Assembly: GCF_000764305.2 (NCBI RefSeq)
Contig: NW_025938138.1
Coordinates: 62,001 to 126,000 of the forward strand
Source: Hyalella azteca
Lineage: Eukaryota > Arthropoda > Malacostraca > Amphipoda > Hyalellidae
Direction: 5' to 3'
DNA: 64,000 bases
Shown here: positions 11,411 through 23,812 of the stretch, piece by piece
How the letters are laid out: every line of letters begins with the position of its first letter
Position numbering within the stretch: the stretch's first letter is position 1
The notes under the pieces: model-generated
What the model saw: the letters and a program-made list of their open reading frames with translations, nothing else
What the model was told of the DNA's origin: nothing
The model's database searches: none
Position numbers and translations under genes: made by a program

Positions 11411-12312
11411 CTCCCCTACTTTGTGGAGCTATATATAATAATAATGATGTGCAAAGGAAAATCTTTCAATTTTTTACTGTTTTCATTTTGAAATCAGGGA
11501 GGCTCAGTGAACTTTAGATAGGTGCCAAAATATCAAAATGAAGCTTATATATGTACAAGTGTATCTATGTATATTGTATATGTTTGTGTACATGCATAAT
11601 CTATGTCATTCTATGTATATAAATATATCTAACTTAACTGTTGAATCTAGTGCTCAGTTCTGAGGAGCAATGATCATGTCATGTGCAACTTTTCCGAGTG
11701 ACTGCATACAGTCATCTGTGTTCCGTGTGCATGTAACTTATCCATGTCATGTGTAAATTCTCTCTTACATGCTATCAAGCTCATCCATCACCTCTATTGA
11801 CCTTGTACAAACAAGGACAAAGAGGCCAGCTTTCCTTACCAAGAAGTCCAACATAACATAAGCTCTCAGGCCCAACGGTCATCCATGTGGCTGTCCTGTG
11901 GCTTTCAGTCCACCCAACGTGGACACCTTGAAAAGAAGAAGAAGAAGAAGTAGATCAGAGTCATCCCCCAACACGAACTCCAAATTTGTTCTCAAATATT
12001 TTTCAATTTACGGAAAAACGGAAAATGATGTAAATTGCTTTCTATATTTACGTATACATCTACTTCAATAAATGAAGAACTTATATTTCTTCTTCCGAAA
12101 GTACGGATCCTGCACCTGCACGTATTTTCATAATATAGCGAGTTGTTCATTCGCAAGGTTGGCGTCTCGGCGAGGATGTGTACGAAATTGAAATTTTAAA
12201 CAAATTTAAAATCTGTTTGCGCCCCATTCGTGTCTTAACCATCACCATTATCTTCACTACATCTTACATTGGCCAAATTGATTACTACACGGTAACCTCC
12301 GTGGCTCTTGAT

Positions 12313-12396
12313 ATGAATTGTGGTGGCCTTCTTTCATTAAAATGGAACAACCACAGAGCAGCTTTCTTCAATGTTTTATCAAATCTGCGAGAGAAA
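12313..12396 (+). CDS. BTB zinc-finger gene, common exon 1 (start of BTB domain)
   Basis: Encodes 28 residues starting at ATG 12313 and containing SLKWNNHRAAFFNVLSNLRE, the signature start of the longitudinals-lacking/mod(mdg4)/Broad class of insect BTB domains. The exon ends at a strong donor (GTAAGT at 12397) in phase 0 and joins exon 2 (20368) to restore the BTB fold. The open frame extends upstream to 12178, but those residues do not resemble the family, so 12313 is the preferred start. The protein would be a nuclear, dimerising transcription factor. Likely relatives are lola-like BTB proteins; orthology to a named gene is not claimed. Confidence 0.88.
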
Positions 12397-13257
12397 GTAA
12401 GTATAAAGATGGACTAATCTAATGATTTGTTTTCTAACATATATTATGTTATAAAAGAACCTTGTAAATGCCAAGTTGTTGTCTAGTACTTGTTATTTCT
12501 TGTTAAACATTTAGGTAGGCGGCGTAGGCCCACATATTCTCCAGAGTCCAGACTCCAGAGGACAGGAGTCACAGGACAGCAAGACTCTGTCAACTTGTCA
12601 AGTAAGCCTATCAGGAAAAGTCCTACTCAGGCTACTGTCTGAGTTTTTTTCTGAAATATTGCAGCTCTAATATCATATAATTTCAGTAGTCATTAAATCT
12701 TGCTAGCTACTCTAGAGTCTAGAGTCTAGACTCTAGTCTAAATTCAGGATGGAATTCTAATTTCGGAGGTTCATATATTATTTCGATCCACCAAGACCAC
12801 TTCTTCTATCCGACATCGTTATTTGAGGCAAAAAATGAACTTCTTAAAGGCTTAAAACACGCACGGCGGCACGCTAACTTGCTCAGTTTCTATAAAGTAC
12901 CTAATCACTTGGAAGTTGTAAACCTGCACCTATCACTCAACAATTAAAATTAGACTTATAAAAAAGTATTAGTTAGTTGAAAATTTGTCTCTTAAGTTGA
13001 GCGCAATGAACTAAACTTCATTAAGTAATCATTAGGCAGAGTTTTTCATCATGCACACTAAACACGCAATTCAGAGTTCAGACGAGACGAACTTCATAAC
13101 ACGTCAGCTAACGTGCTACTGAATTGAATTGCTTCTTTCCCGCTAACGGTGATCTAGCGGGATGATCAATCGTTACTTAATTCGTATACGGTTGTATACG
13201 AATTACGAATTAACTAACTGTTTGTATACTTAATGCAAGAGAATGAATAATTATGTT

Positions 13258-13400
13258 GTTTCCGATCAAACAAACGAAAACTTTTTCTGTTTCTGATCAA
13301 ACAAACGAAAACTTCTGATCAAACGAACGAAAACTTCTGATCAAACGACTGAAAACTTCTGATCAAACGAACGAAAACTTCTGATCAAACGAATGAAAAC
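13258..13400. repeat. 22-bp minisatellite in BTB intron 1
   Basis: About six direct copies of a 22-base unit (CTGATCAAACGAACGAAAAC plus TT), with single-base variants between copies. Confidence 0.85.
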
Positions 13401-16256
13401 GACTTTGAATTCTAATATGGATCGTTAATTTTAACATCGTATTTCCAAAAATCAATTATTGCATTTCTATTAATTGAAAAACATCCTTTTACATAAAAAA
13501 CAACGAATTTTTTCTTACAGCTCCTTAGGAATGACGAAGGAATGCTCCTCATATTGACAAATAACGATCTTACTCTTATAGCTAAAAATTTTAAATTGAA
13601 TGATTTTGTCATTTCAAAGACTCCATTGAATACAGAACTTTAGTTTTTGGAAGTGTATTCAAGAAAAGTTTCTGGAATAGTAGAAACATTTCCATTATCA
13701 TTCTGAAATAGAAGCGTCATTTCCGTTCTTATATATAAACAGGATTAATAAAATACCTATCAAATCCAGCCAATGTCATTCAATTTGTGATGTATGAACG
13801 ACCGTTTTACTTTGATTCCTATGATGCTCATTTTTACCGGTTGAAGCTGTAGAATTAAATTAAATTAAAAATTAAATAAAATTCAATTTTACTAAATCAA
13901 AATTTATTATTTAATACACTAGATGGTACATGCTGTAGAATTAAATTCTTTTAGAAAAATGTTGAATTGAAAATCTGATTATATTTTTTAAATTAAAAAT
14001 TAATTTTTATTGAATTAAATTGTATTATTAATGCACTATACCGTACGTGCTCTATGTTTTCTATAATGAAATAGTTTCCCATATTAAACAACAAAAATTT
14101 TCTAAAAGACACAAAACGTTCGAAAACGCGGGATGGCAGACAAAATCATTCAGAATTTGAAGTCAATTTATCAAGATAAATTCAACATAATAGGGTAAAA
14201 AATTCAAATCTGGAAAGTATAAATAGGTTTTTATAATTTAATAAAACTTTCAATCATTTAAATCTCAGAATGGAATGTGAATGAAGTCTATTTATTGTGA
14301 AATCAAACTAGACACAACCAAAACATAAGTGTGTGACACCGTCTTGTGAGAAGCAAAAAGAAAACTCCATGTGAATGTACGGTATGCAGTGAAAGAGTTG
14401 AAGTTTATCTCATAATTTTGTGTGAAATCGAAAACTTTGTGGGTGATGTCCAATCGTGAGAATTTTTTACGAAGCTGGATGTTTTTTTTTTATTTTAGAA
14501 CGTATTCATTGCAAAAATGTGTCCGATAGCCTACAGATGAACAACTAGTTAACTTGATTAGTTGCTGGCTACACGGGATTGGATTTCAAACCACGCGCGA
14601 TTTTCAAATGAGCTCAGTTCGTCAATTTTCATTGCAGTGGAAGGTGGTGTAACGCGGTGGTAGGGTTGGTATTTTGATACGTTTTCTTATATTGACATGA
14701 GAATATATTACCTATACAGAATTCCACACTGAGTCTAATGTCATGTATTTTTGTTTAATTGAACAAATTGTGGCTTGCACTTCTTTGCTAACAGCTAACA
14801 CAGGCATGGACATCAGGGCTGGAAAAGTCCTATTTTTTCTGAAATATTTTTGCTATAATATCATATAATTTCAGTAGGTAGGTATGAAATCTCACAGCCC
14901 AAAAGTCATAAATTTTTGTTTGATTGAAAAAATTGTGGTTCGCACTTTGCAAACAATCATTCAGGGTTGGTGATTTTTTTATTTAAAAAAATTTAAAAAA
15001 TAAATAATCAATGATTTTATTTAATTTTTTCATGATTTATTTTATTATTTTTTTCAGCTTTTTTGTCTTTTGGAAGGTTATATAGCTATGTTGCCATTAG
15101 CTTACTAACAATAACAATATATACACCATAATGGATGGCTAAAAAGGGCACTTATTGCCTTCAATAATGGCCAAGGTGGTGTATCAGGCTGGAATTCTAA
15201 AATTCGTGGTTCACGTAAAAAAAGCGTTCCGCTGTAAAAAAAAACGTTCCAGGCAACTAGAAACAGGTTTGCAGGCTGTCAGAAATTGGCTTCGGTTACA
15301 GTAGCTATGATCATATGAACATCAAGTCAGGCAACACAGAGAAGGTCCCATGCAAGATTGTTAATTGCACGCGTCACTCACAGTCACAGATGAGCAAGAG
15401 GGATGGATCTACAGAAGGAAATACTATTTACTCCCAACATAATAGTTTCAAATTAATATAAAAAAATTTATGGCACCTATTCGTTACCTCAGCTTTCAAA
15501 TTGAGGAGAAACTCATCGGCAGTTGGAGAAACTTCTCAAAGAAAAGGCAATGCACAACAAACAACATGACACTTCACAGTTGACTGACTAGAATAGACTC
15601 AATAGTCAATAGAGTACTCGAAAGTCAAAAATTTAGCATTCAAACCTTTAGATTCTGTGAACCTTGTGATTTCTTCATTATTAAACTTGAGCAGGCTCAC
15701 AATATATCACGTAAAGTTTTCACTCAATTATTGTCTCCAAGTTTGGGAGCTTTATCTGCAGTTAATTCAGTTACCTCACACACCGATTGCTTAATGAGAA
15801 CTAACAAGGAAACAGTAAACACTAACCATCGTTCCCGCCACTTTGGCTGTTGCACACGATTGATTCTGCATGTATAACATTTACGATTTACAAAGGTTAT
15901 TAAACCATTCTGTTGAATGCCAGTTACTGATAAATTTGTAATATAGAAGAATTCGTATCTATCATTTTTTTCAAATGAGTATATTGATGGTTGGTGTCCC
16001 TGCGGCCTGCTACCTTCTTTGTTTATGTTTTTCGTTGAGTTGGTAATCCTGATTGTAACAGTAGGAGTTTCCATGTCTCAGCTTATTGCATCAGTGGTCA
16101 GTTTTGTATTTGTCGATTGAATCATAGGCAGTTTTTCATGTATTTGTGAGTGAGTGTACATAGCGAAAATGTTATTCTTTGCGATTTCCATCAATAATGA
16201 CATAACTACACTATTGTATTACTACGCTCTTGAAACAAGAATTGTAGCGTTACGCA
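13401..16256. other. Intron 1 sequence with scattered repeat pieces
   Basis: AT-rich intronic sequence. Pieces starting CAGGGCTGG or CAGGGTTGG at about 14815 and 14959, and again at about 17165, followed by ATTTAA/TCATGATTTAT-rich sequence, resemble worn hAT termini. The repeated segment TTTCTGAAATATT...ATCATATAATTTCAGTAG occurs at about 12650 and 14838. An open frame on the minus strand at 15724-16074 (116 residues) has no recognisable domain and I do not call it a gene. Confidence 0.4.
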
Positions 16257-16320
16257 TTAAGTTAGCATCAGTGCGTTAACATGGTGTGCATTTGAGGCGG
16301 TCCCTTCTAGCTTTCTATCG

Positions 16321-16490
16321 CTGATTGGATTCCAGTGGCTGTGACGTTGCACACGTTCTAGCGATGATTGGATCCCTGTGACAGTACATTGGACGTGTTC
16401 AAGCGTTGATTGGATTCTTGTGACTGTTACGTTGGACGCGTTCAAGCATTGATTGGATTCTTGTTACTGTTATGATGCAAGCGCTGTTTT
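16321..16490. repeat. 43-bp minisatellite in BTB intron 1
   Basis: About four direct copies of a roughly 43-base unit built around GATTGGATTCTTGTGACTGT and a TTCAAGC segment. Divergence is highest at the left end. Confidence 0.75.
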
Positions 16491-17547
16491 TTTCAATGAA
16501 ACAGCTGTGGCATCTTGCAGAGACTCATCAGTGATGATGATGGACTGAAAGTGGAAGTGTGCTGGACGTTCCAGATTTTTGGGTCCTGCTTTCCGATTTG
16601 CTATGTTTACCAGTTAATATATTACCCCTCTGGAATTCCACACTGGTGGTGTTCACCACTTTGGGATTTTTGGGTAAATAATTATTGATTAGTCTATTAA
16701 TTAGCTTTGTAAAGTTTATATGTAGCAAGGTCACGAGCTAAATATTAACTATTTTACTGGCTTCAATATACAAAAACACTTCAGGAATGCAGATCTTCTA
16801 AACATTGAAGAGTCACACAACAGATACTCAGAGAGGTAGCTGATAGCATGGTGCACAACACTATCAATACCACTAGTTTTATGTCTATAAATCTACCAGA
16901 CTCTACCCTCTATACACACCGACGTAGTGACTGAGTGCACAGTTCCCATTTATGTCAGACCAATAAACCTATACCTACTAAACATAAACTAAATGATAAC
17001 CAAACAAACCTCAAATGACTTGAAATGAGACTTAAGTTATGAGAAAAGCTAACACTGTTTGAAATAAACATGTGCACAATTCAAATATTTTATATCCATT
17101 CACTGCATTTAATTATTTTATATATAGTCTTATAATTGTAATTGTTTTGTTTCTAGTTTTAAATCAGGGTTGGAAATGATTAAATTAAACTGATTAAGTA
17201 ATGTGATTAAATCATTTGATTTTTTATAAAAAAAAATCATGATTTATTTTATTTTATTTATTATTTTTTATTTTTTATACATTTAAATATATTGAGTGGC
17301 AGTCTTTAATTTATTTTGAGGTATTGTTATTCATGGTTTAGTATAAATGTACTATGACAAATTGGAATATAAACTTGTTGCCTTTAATGTATATTAGGTT
17401 CCAATGAATTGCATGTTTTTGGTACAAAGGCATCAAGTGTTGCAATACAGTGTAAATATATATATATAGCTAGAAGTTTAGCTAATTCTTATAAGGCTAT
17501 AAGCAGTCTACAACTATTTGACTATTTGTTATATATTGATTACAATA

Positions 17548-19075
17548 TACGGTCAACCGGGGCTACTCAGGATGGGCAGGGTAACTCGGGACAGTCCTCC
17601 GACACAGTGTAAAACTATTTTAGTAGCAAAACTAATTGGAATATTGCAAAACTAAATATAGTGGCGTAAACGTCAACATTTTTCCTATCTATGTAGTATA
17701 AAGGAAGTAAAAAAATACTACATTTACTAGCTTTGAAAAATTCCTGAAAAAAATGGTGAAAAACGATATTTTGAAAAGTTACTTCTGTTAAGGTCTGTAG
17801 TAAAAAAAATATTTGCTGTATTAAAAAATTTGGCTTTGAAAAAAGTGGCAGACAAGTGTCAGCATGAAAACTTTATTTGCAGAATTTACATACCTCAATC
17901 CCAAAAAAATGGTGGCCATTTCTGCACTGCAGGGCTACTCGGGACACCCCCCCGGGGCTATTTGGGATACCCCCAAAAACGCATTTACAGTAGAACCTCA
18001 GTTAGCAAAGGCTCCAGTTAAGAAAAAAATTTATTAAAAACAAAGAATATTGATTACATTTACCTTGCTCAGCAAAAAAAATTTCACTCATCGAAAAATT
18101 AGTGCATCATCGGTCATTACAAAATTGTGCATAGAATGTCATATAGGTATAGAATTGTGCACCAGGCATCATAGAATGAAAAGTAATTGACCTGAACTAT
18201 GATTTATTTCTCCAAAACATATGATGGTTGTCACTAAAACATTCCTTTCTGTTTCAGGTATGTTTTTCACAATTTTTTTTTATAGTAAATTAACTTAACC
18301 CTATTAAAATGGTGTGAAATTACAAGCCGTACTGTAAGCTTACAGATACAGAAAAAATGCTATAAGGCTGCTTATATGAAGCTTGCAGTGGACAAGGTTG
18401 TTGTAAATGCTCAATGGCATGTTCATGAATATGGTAATATTGCATCAATAATACAGTAACATCGCATCAATAATACGGTACCATCAACTGGGGTGACTTC
18501 GGCCGCCAGGTGACTTTGGCCGTGTTTTTTATTTGTTTTGCAAACAAAAGCGGGGTCATAAACGATGGCCAAAGTCACTCCGGCGTTTATGACCTTGTTT
18601 ACAACCCTGGCGTTTACCACACCGTTTTTGTTTTCAAAACAAAATAAAAAATGTGGCCAAAGTCACCCCAGTTGACGGGAATTAAAGTTTATGGTAATAT
18701 CATATCAATAAAGGAAAAACAAGTAAAAATCACAGAAAATATCATTTATTCTACCTCTACATCATCTACAATGAAAGAGGAGGACTTCAGAGTACTGTTA
18801 GTAATGGATGAGTACACTCTGCATGCTTCAAATGTTTTAAAATGAAGTTTTATTGCAAGTGTCCCGAGTAGCCCCGTTTGACGGGGCTACTCGGGAGACT
18901 CTTTTTTTGCTTCTGGCACCTTACGAATAGCATATGGAATTTTTTGGAGGAACCATGTGATAGCCCTTGCAAAGAGCTTTAAAATGAGCCTAAACTTGTT
19001 TATGAAATGTTTCATGGTAAAAAGTTATGAATGAAAAATGTTCGAAATCGTCCTGAGTAGCCCCGGTTGATGGTA
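17548..19075. mobile_element. Non-autonomous DNA transposon, termini GTCAACCGGGGCTACTCAGG
   Basis: The left end (from 17548) and right end (to 19075) are inverted copies sharing TCAACCGGGGCTACTCAGGA. Internal inverted and direct repeats of GGGCTACTCGGGA occur at about 17930 and 18865-18895. There is no transposase frame. A second, different MITE (18479-18680) is inserted within it. Confidence 0.75.
18479..18680. mobile_element. Nested MITE, termini TCAACTGGGGTGACTT
   Basis: The ends are inverted repeats sharing CRTCAACTGGGGTGACT, and internal copies of GGCCAAAGTCAC are also inverted. It is about 200 bases long with no coding capacity. It sits inside the larger element 17548-19075, so it inserted later. 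Confidence 0.8.
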
Positions 19076-19691
19076 CAAGTTTTGGAAAATTATATTGGTC
19101 ATGGAGAGTTATGGAAAAGTCATGGAATTTTTTTCTTAATACCAGTACAAACCCTGTTTATAACCACGTTTTTCTTAGCTTTGTTTCGTGTCTGTCTGTC
19201 TGTCTGTCAACAAAAATTCAGACCTTAATTTAGAGCTCTTCTGAACATCCTAGAAAATTGAAATTTGGCATGCATGCTTATGCTGCCTAACAATTCAAGA
19301 TTTGATCATCAGAAGTAAAGATTAAAAAAAAATTTTTTTAGAAAAAATAAAAAAGTGAAAAAAATTGAAATATCATGGTTGGGAATTGAGGTTTTTGTCA
19401 AACATCCAGACTTGCCAACCCTAGAAATTGATTTGAATGGTAAAATTGCTAAACTAAAAAGTAGAAAATAAATAAATATAAAAAGCATTTTTAAAAACCA
19501 TGTGTTTCTGGTTTTTACAACACTAAAAATGATGAAATAAAACAAATAAAAAAACATTTACTCTTGTATAACATTGCATAACATTTTACATAACTTTAAT
19601 GTTATTCAAGAGTAAGTGTTTTTCTTTATTGTCCGTTAAGAAAACATGGTTTTTAAAAGTTTTTTATTTTTTTTTTTACATTAGTTCCCAG

Positions 19692-20169
19692 TACCATAAA
19701 ATGGGTTACTTTGACCGGCGGGGTAACTTTGACCACTTTTTGTTTTTTTAACAAAAACCCCCAGCCGTGTCACGGCTGCCATTAGGTGGTCACATTTTGC
19801 CCATTGGGGGGCAGCGCCCCCCATTTGCAAACTATGACACTTTCCTAAAATTTGTCTTTTGCATATGTAACTAGAAGAGTTTTACTACAATGCACCACAA
19901 CCTGGAGTTATTTGGAGTTATTTTACAAAAAAAAAAATAAAATTGATTTTACCACCCGGTCAAAAAAACCCCATGAGCCGGGGTAACAAAGACCATCACT
20001 TTTTTTGAAATTACATCAAAACTATGAGAGGCAGGAGCCATCAATTTATGGTAAGTAAAGCTAGAGTATAGACCTGTATTTTGCATGTTTCAATTTAAGT
20101 TTAACTTATCTAGTAAGAAAATGGCATCATTTTGAAAAAAAGTGGTCAATGTTACCCCATTTTACGGTA
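19692..20169. mobile_element. MITE, termini TACCRTAAAATGGGGTAAC
   Basis: Inverted ends TACCATAAAATGGG (left) and TACCGTAAAATGGG (right, reverse strand), followed on both sides by a TTGACCAC segment. The left side has a second, inner GGGGTAACTTTGACC copy. There is no coding capacity. It lies about 200 bases upstream of BTB exon 2. Confidence 0.8.
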
Positions 20170-20367
20170 TGGTGTTTTAAATGAAAAATTTACATTAAAA
20201 ACTAATGGCTTGATAGCATTTGCTCATTTTTCCTCATTTTTAAATTTGTCATGTAGGTAAATTTTTAGCATATTTTGTTAATACTCTGGAACTACTTTTA
20301 TGAATGTTTTATGTTGAAGTCTTTGGTTTAAGATTATTGAAATTCTGATTGGGATCCTTTTCTCCAG

Positions 20368-21057
20368 GAATGCTACACGGATGTAACTCTGGCTTGTGAT
20401 GGAAAGTTCTATCCTGTTCACAAACTCATTTTGTCAACATGCAGCGAATATTTTGAACAGATGCTTGAACAAACTCATTGCAAGCATCCAGTGATAGTTT
20501 TGAAAGACATCCAGAATGAAGATCTTGAATCGCTTCTCAGTTACATGTATGTTGGTGAAGTGAATGTTGTACAGGAGAAGCTATCTGGTCTGATCAAAGC
20601 TGCCGAGTGTTTGAAGATTAAAGGTTTGGCCGTGCCTGATGAAGAACCTGCTGAAGCCAAATCAACAGGAGTGTTCCGAGAAAAGAGAACTAACGATAAT
20701 ATTGTAAGTAGTGAAGCCAAGAGGAGAAGGCAGGATGATTGTGCCTCATCTCAGAAACATTCCAGCTCAAGTGAAGAAGAGTCAAGCAAGAGGAAAACAA
20801 GCACCCAGGAAGAGTCAGGAAGGGATAAAACAAGCCCATCATCTAGCAATAAATGTACCAGGAATAATGATCTTGTAGTAGTCAGTAAAGGTAGTATCCT
20901 ACCATCTGGCGATAGCAGTGATAAAGAGCCAAGTCAACCTCCAGACATTTCACATGATACCTCAAAGTCAGACTCTAATGCACAACTATCAGATGATGAG
21001 ATTGAGCTCAAGAATGAAGAGATTCAAGAAGCTGATGATGATGCACCCAAAGAATTG
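20368..21057 (+). CDS. BTB zinc-finger gene, common exon 2 (rest of BTB domain and linker)
   Basis: Encodes 230 residues in phase 0 between a CTCCAG acceptor (20367) and a GTGAGT donor (21058). The first about 95 residues complete the BTB/POZ fold, with the family hallmarks CDGKFYPVHKLILSTCSEYF, YMYVGEVNV and KAAECLKIKGLAVPDE. A long polar linker follows, rich in Ser, Glu and Lys, with a basic nuclear-localisation-like cluster (EAKRRRQDD). If intron 2 is retained, translation stops after seven extra residues (21079-21081), giving a BTB-only product. The domain mediates dimerisation and recruitment of chromatin partners. Confidence 0.92.
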
Positions 21058-21063
21058 GTGAGT

Positions 21064-21620
21064 TTTTCTCCAGCATGGTGAAAGAGCGCATGGAGCATTT
21101 GTATGAGTGGGAATGTCAGAGAGGGCATGAGTACGTTTGGGAGGCAAATGTGGCGAGACTGAACAGGAATGTTAGGAGAATGAATGACTGGGTGTGTAGA
21201 AATGAGGGGTGTGGGAACGTCTGCCGAAGTAAGGCGGGCCTGACCAACCACCAGAAGCGCATGCATAGAGTAGCTGCGGAGCGAGTGAGGTTTGTATGTA
21301 GCATATGTGGCATGAGTGTTGAGACGGAGGGTGCGAGAGTGAATCATGAGAGGACGTGTATGGGTGGAGCGAGTGGAGTGGGAGACAGGAGACAGTGCGG
21401 GAGGTGCAATAGGGGTTGTGGAGGGAGGGGGGGAGGAGCCGGTGAGAGCCAGGAGGGGGAGGGTTGCTCAGTGCCCGGGGTGCAACAGGGTGCTGTCGGT
21501 CGCCAATATGGCGAGGCACCAGAGGGCGTGCCTGGTGTGGGACCCTGGGGAGGGCAAGTCCCTGACGGGGATCGACGGCCCGGAAATGGGGGAAAATGGG
21601 AAATGGGAGTTCTTACTTAA
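21064..21620 (+). pseudogene. LINE C-terminal fragment with zinc-finger motifs
   Basis: Directly after BTB exon 2 is a GC-rich block with a frame encoding a Cys/His array: WVCRNEGCGNVCRSKAGL...HQKRMH, then FVCSICG...NHERTC, then, after a frame change, CPGCNRVLS...MARHQRAC. The wording (SKAGLTNHQKRMH) resembles the C-terminal zinc-finger tails of non-LTR retrotransposon reverse transcriptases rather than a host transcription factor. Base composition differs strongly from the flanks, which supports insertion. I judge it a 5'-truncated LINE relic in intron 2. Confidence 0.6.
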
Positions 21621-21894
21621 GATATGCAAAATGAAGGTGTCAATTTTTTTTATAAATTTTTGGTAGAGAACTTTAACTTCTTTACTTCCGCTTTAACTTC
21701 TCTAAAAACTCTGTTATAAATTTCAAATTTTGAATGAATTTGACAGCTTATATTAACTAGGTGGAATGGTATATTTTCTCCTTACAGTGTAAAAGTTTTG
21801 AGGGCTAGATGTTGTTGTTCAATGCTCTTACAAATATTCCTATTATTTAATTCACTGAAATGGCAAAAAGCTAATGAAATCTTTCTGTGAGCAG

Positions 21895-22062
21895 AATGAC
21901 ATAGGTGAAGCTGTGAAGCAGGAACCTCTGGAGCTGGATGCAGTTTACCTCACAGACTCCAACTCCGCTACTGACATCCACGACATCTTGCAAGACAGGA
22001 AACACTTGCAGCAAGCTGATGACAATCAAGAATTCATGAATGAATTGCTAGGCCAGCACCAA
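21895..22062 (+). CDS. BTB zinc-finger gene, common exon 3 (linker)
   Basis: Encodes 56 residues in phase 0 between a GTGAGCAG acceptor (21894) and a GTAAGA donor (22063). The sequence is acidic/polar and contains VKQEPLEL, a SUMOylation-type psi-K-x-E motif (VKQE) common in linkers of BTB zinc-finger factors. The rest is aspartate- and glutamine-rich. No globular domain is expected; the exon extends the linker between the BTB domain and the alternative zinc fingers. Confidence 0.82.
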
Positions 22063-23028
22063 GTAAGACTTTCTTACTAATAATTTATGTTCAGTAAGTG
22101 AACAATATACAGGTAAAGGTATCTCTGTTGTGGAAGACTTTTTTGGGAGTAACGCTTCTTCTTTAACTGCATTAGTTGTATCAATGCAGTATTTTCTTTT
22201 TCTTTTTATTATTGGAATACAAGATGAGCAGGAGTTTATCTTAACTTGCTCCTTCACCACCAACACTACTGGGAGTGTGGTGAGTTAAACTGGATTAATT
22301 TATTAGGGACCCTAAACCCATGTAGGTATTTATTTGTTGCGCTTTCTTAAAAAATGCTCCACTATCACTTTGACTTGCTGACTATGCTTCTCCATCTCCT
22401 CCATAATCTATGCAGCATTGCTTCCTTGTCAGCATTACTCTGCTACTTCCTAAGAAGTTTTTATGATGTAGGTTTTTTTTTAAGAAGAGCCTGTTTTATT
22501 AATTTCCACTTGGGATACTGTATAGGCATTGGTGTGATCTTTTTATACTTGGCAATGATATCCTTCTTGACCTGATGAATTATTCTCATGCTTCTTCTCT
22601 TATTTTTACATAAACTTTAACTGCTGGCTACTGTGGGCGCATGTCTAATAAGTTATCTATGTACAAATAACAATGCAAAAGTCAAAAAGAGCAAAACATT
22701 GTTTGAAAATCTATCTTCTGCCAATTGCAGAATATATTCTGTTGGCATTTGCTCTGAGCTGAATATATCATATCAGTTCGTAACAGATGTGCAAAACGAA
22801 CGCATTTTCCAAACAATGCTGCAGTCTGATACCAAATTTTTATTTGAAATTCTAAAATTTTCTCACATTTTTTCTATTGACTACGTACCTACCAATTTTG
22901 TTGACTTCTAAAAAATTACTAAATAAAGGTACCTAATATTTTCAAAATTCTCAAAATGAACTTGTACCAATAAACTTCTGTTATGATTATTGTTTTGCCT
23001 ATTGATATAAGTGGAGTCCCTTGTACAG

Positions 23029-23106
23029 GCTGATGATGGTCACAGAGAAGGCCAGGAGCCGGCGCTGCCATCAAGCTACCTCTGCACTCAGCAGCAGCAA
23101 CAGCTG
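23029..23106 (+). CDS. BTB zinc-finger gene, common exon 4 (linker)
   Basis: Encodes 26 residues in phase 0 between a TTGTACAG acceptor (23028) and a GTAAGT donor (23107), ending in a run of glutamines and leucine. It is the last common exon found upstream of the alternative ends. Together with exons 1-3 it gives 340 residues of common protein. Confidence 0.75.
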
Positions 23107-23508
23107 GTAAGTTAACTGATTGTTTTATTGGCTGCAAAAATGACCAATCAGATAATTTTTAAACTCTACGGCCACCAGAAGGTGCCACGAGTAGCCAGGT
23201 TTTGAATTAATTTGTCAAAAATGTTTATTTGATTAATTTTATAATTGTTACCCTAATAAAAATCCCCTACTATTTGATGTGAATATCTAATTGGTCAGTA
23301 TTTGCTAATTTACTTTCTCCTATATTTTTTCCTTGTGTATCTGTTGAGTATCTTACTTTCTGATTTCCTATTTAGCTCACTGAAGGCTTCTTGATAAATG
23401 AGTGTGTTATCTAGTGACTTCTGATAGGGCGTCTTGCTACCGTATGGAAAACATGATGATGGATTTACTTGATGAGAGGATATTGTTCAATTTATTGTCC
23501 ATTTTCAG

Positions 23509-23541
23509 GTGCCCAAGCTAGTGATCAACAGTGTTTTGTGA
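23509..23541 (+). CDS. Candidate short alternative terminal exon (no zinc finger)
   Basis: A good acceptor (CCATTTTCAG ending at 23508) is followed in phase 0 by ten residues (VPKLVINSVL) and a TGA at 23539-23541. Splicing exon 4 here would give a BTB protein of about 350 residues without DNA-binding fingers. A GTGAGC overlaps the stop and could act as a donor, but that would leave phase 2, which does not match the downstream phase-0 exons. Inferred from splice signals only. Confidence 0.45.
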   Translation: MPKLVINSVL

Positions 23542-23812
23542 GCATTATATATATATACTTGTCGATTGTTATCTCTCTAGCTTGAGTAGTTTTTTCTGAA
23601 GTCAAAAATTTGTTCTAAAACTGTGAAATAAAATAATAATGATATAGACTTCTCGCATCGCCGCATCATGCTATCACATCTCACATCTCCCTCACGTCTC
23701 ACAGTCTCATCCACCCTTGCTTGTTGCCGCACTATTTCGTGACGGGCACACAACAGCTCTGTTGCTGCTTGCATGTGCTGACAATTCTGCTTGCCACTCA
23801 CGACCTGCACAA

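Noticed and set aside
11113..11517. 134-residue plus-strand frame through the GC-rich patch
   Set aside because: All frames stay open there because the DNA is GC-rich; the translations show no domain. Treated as a possible promoter/5' exon region instead.
13258..13400. CRISPR-like array
   Set aside because: Contiguous 22-base tandem units with no spacers.
15724..16074. 116-residue minus-strand open frame
   Set aside because: No recognisable domain, no splice support, and it sits inside a repeat-rich intron of the BTB gene.
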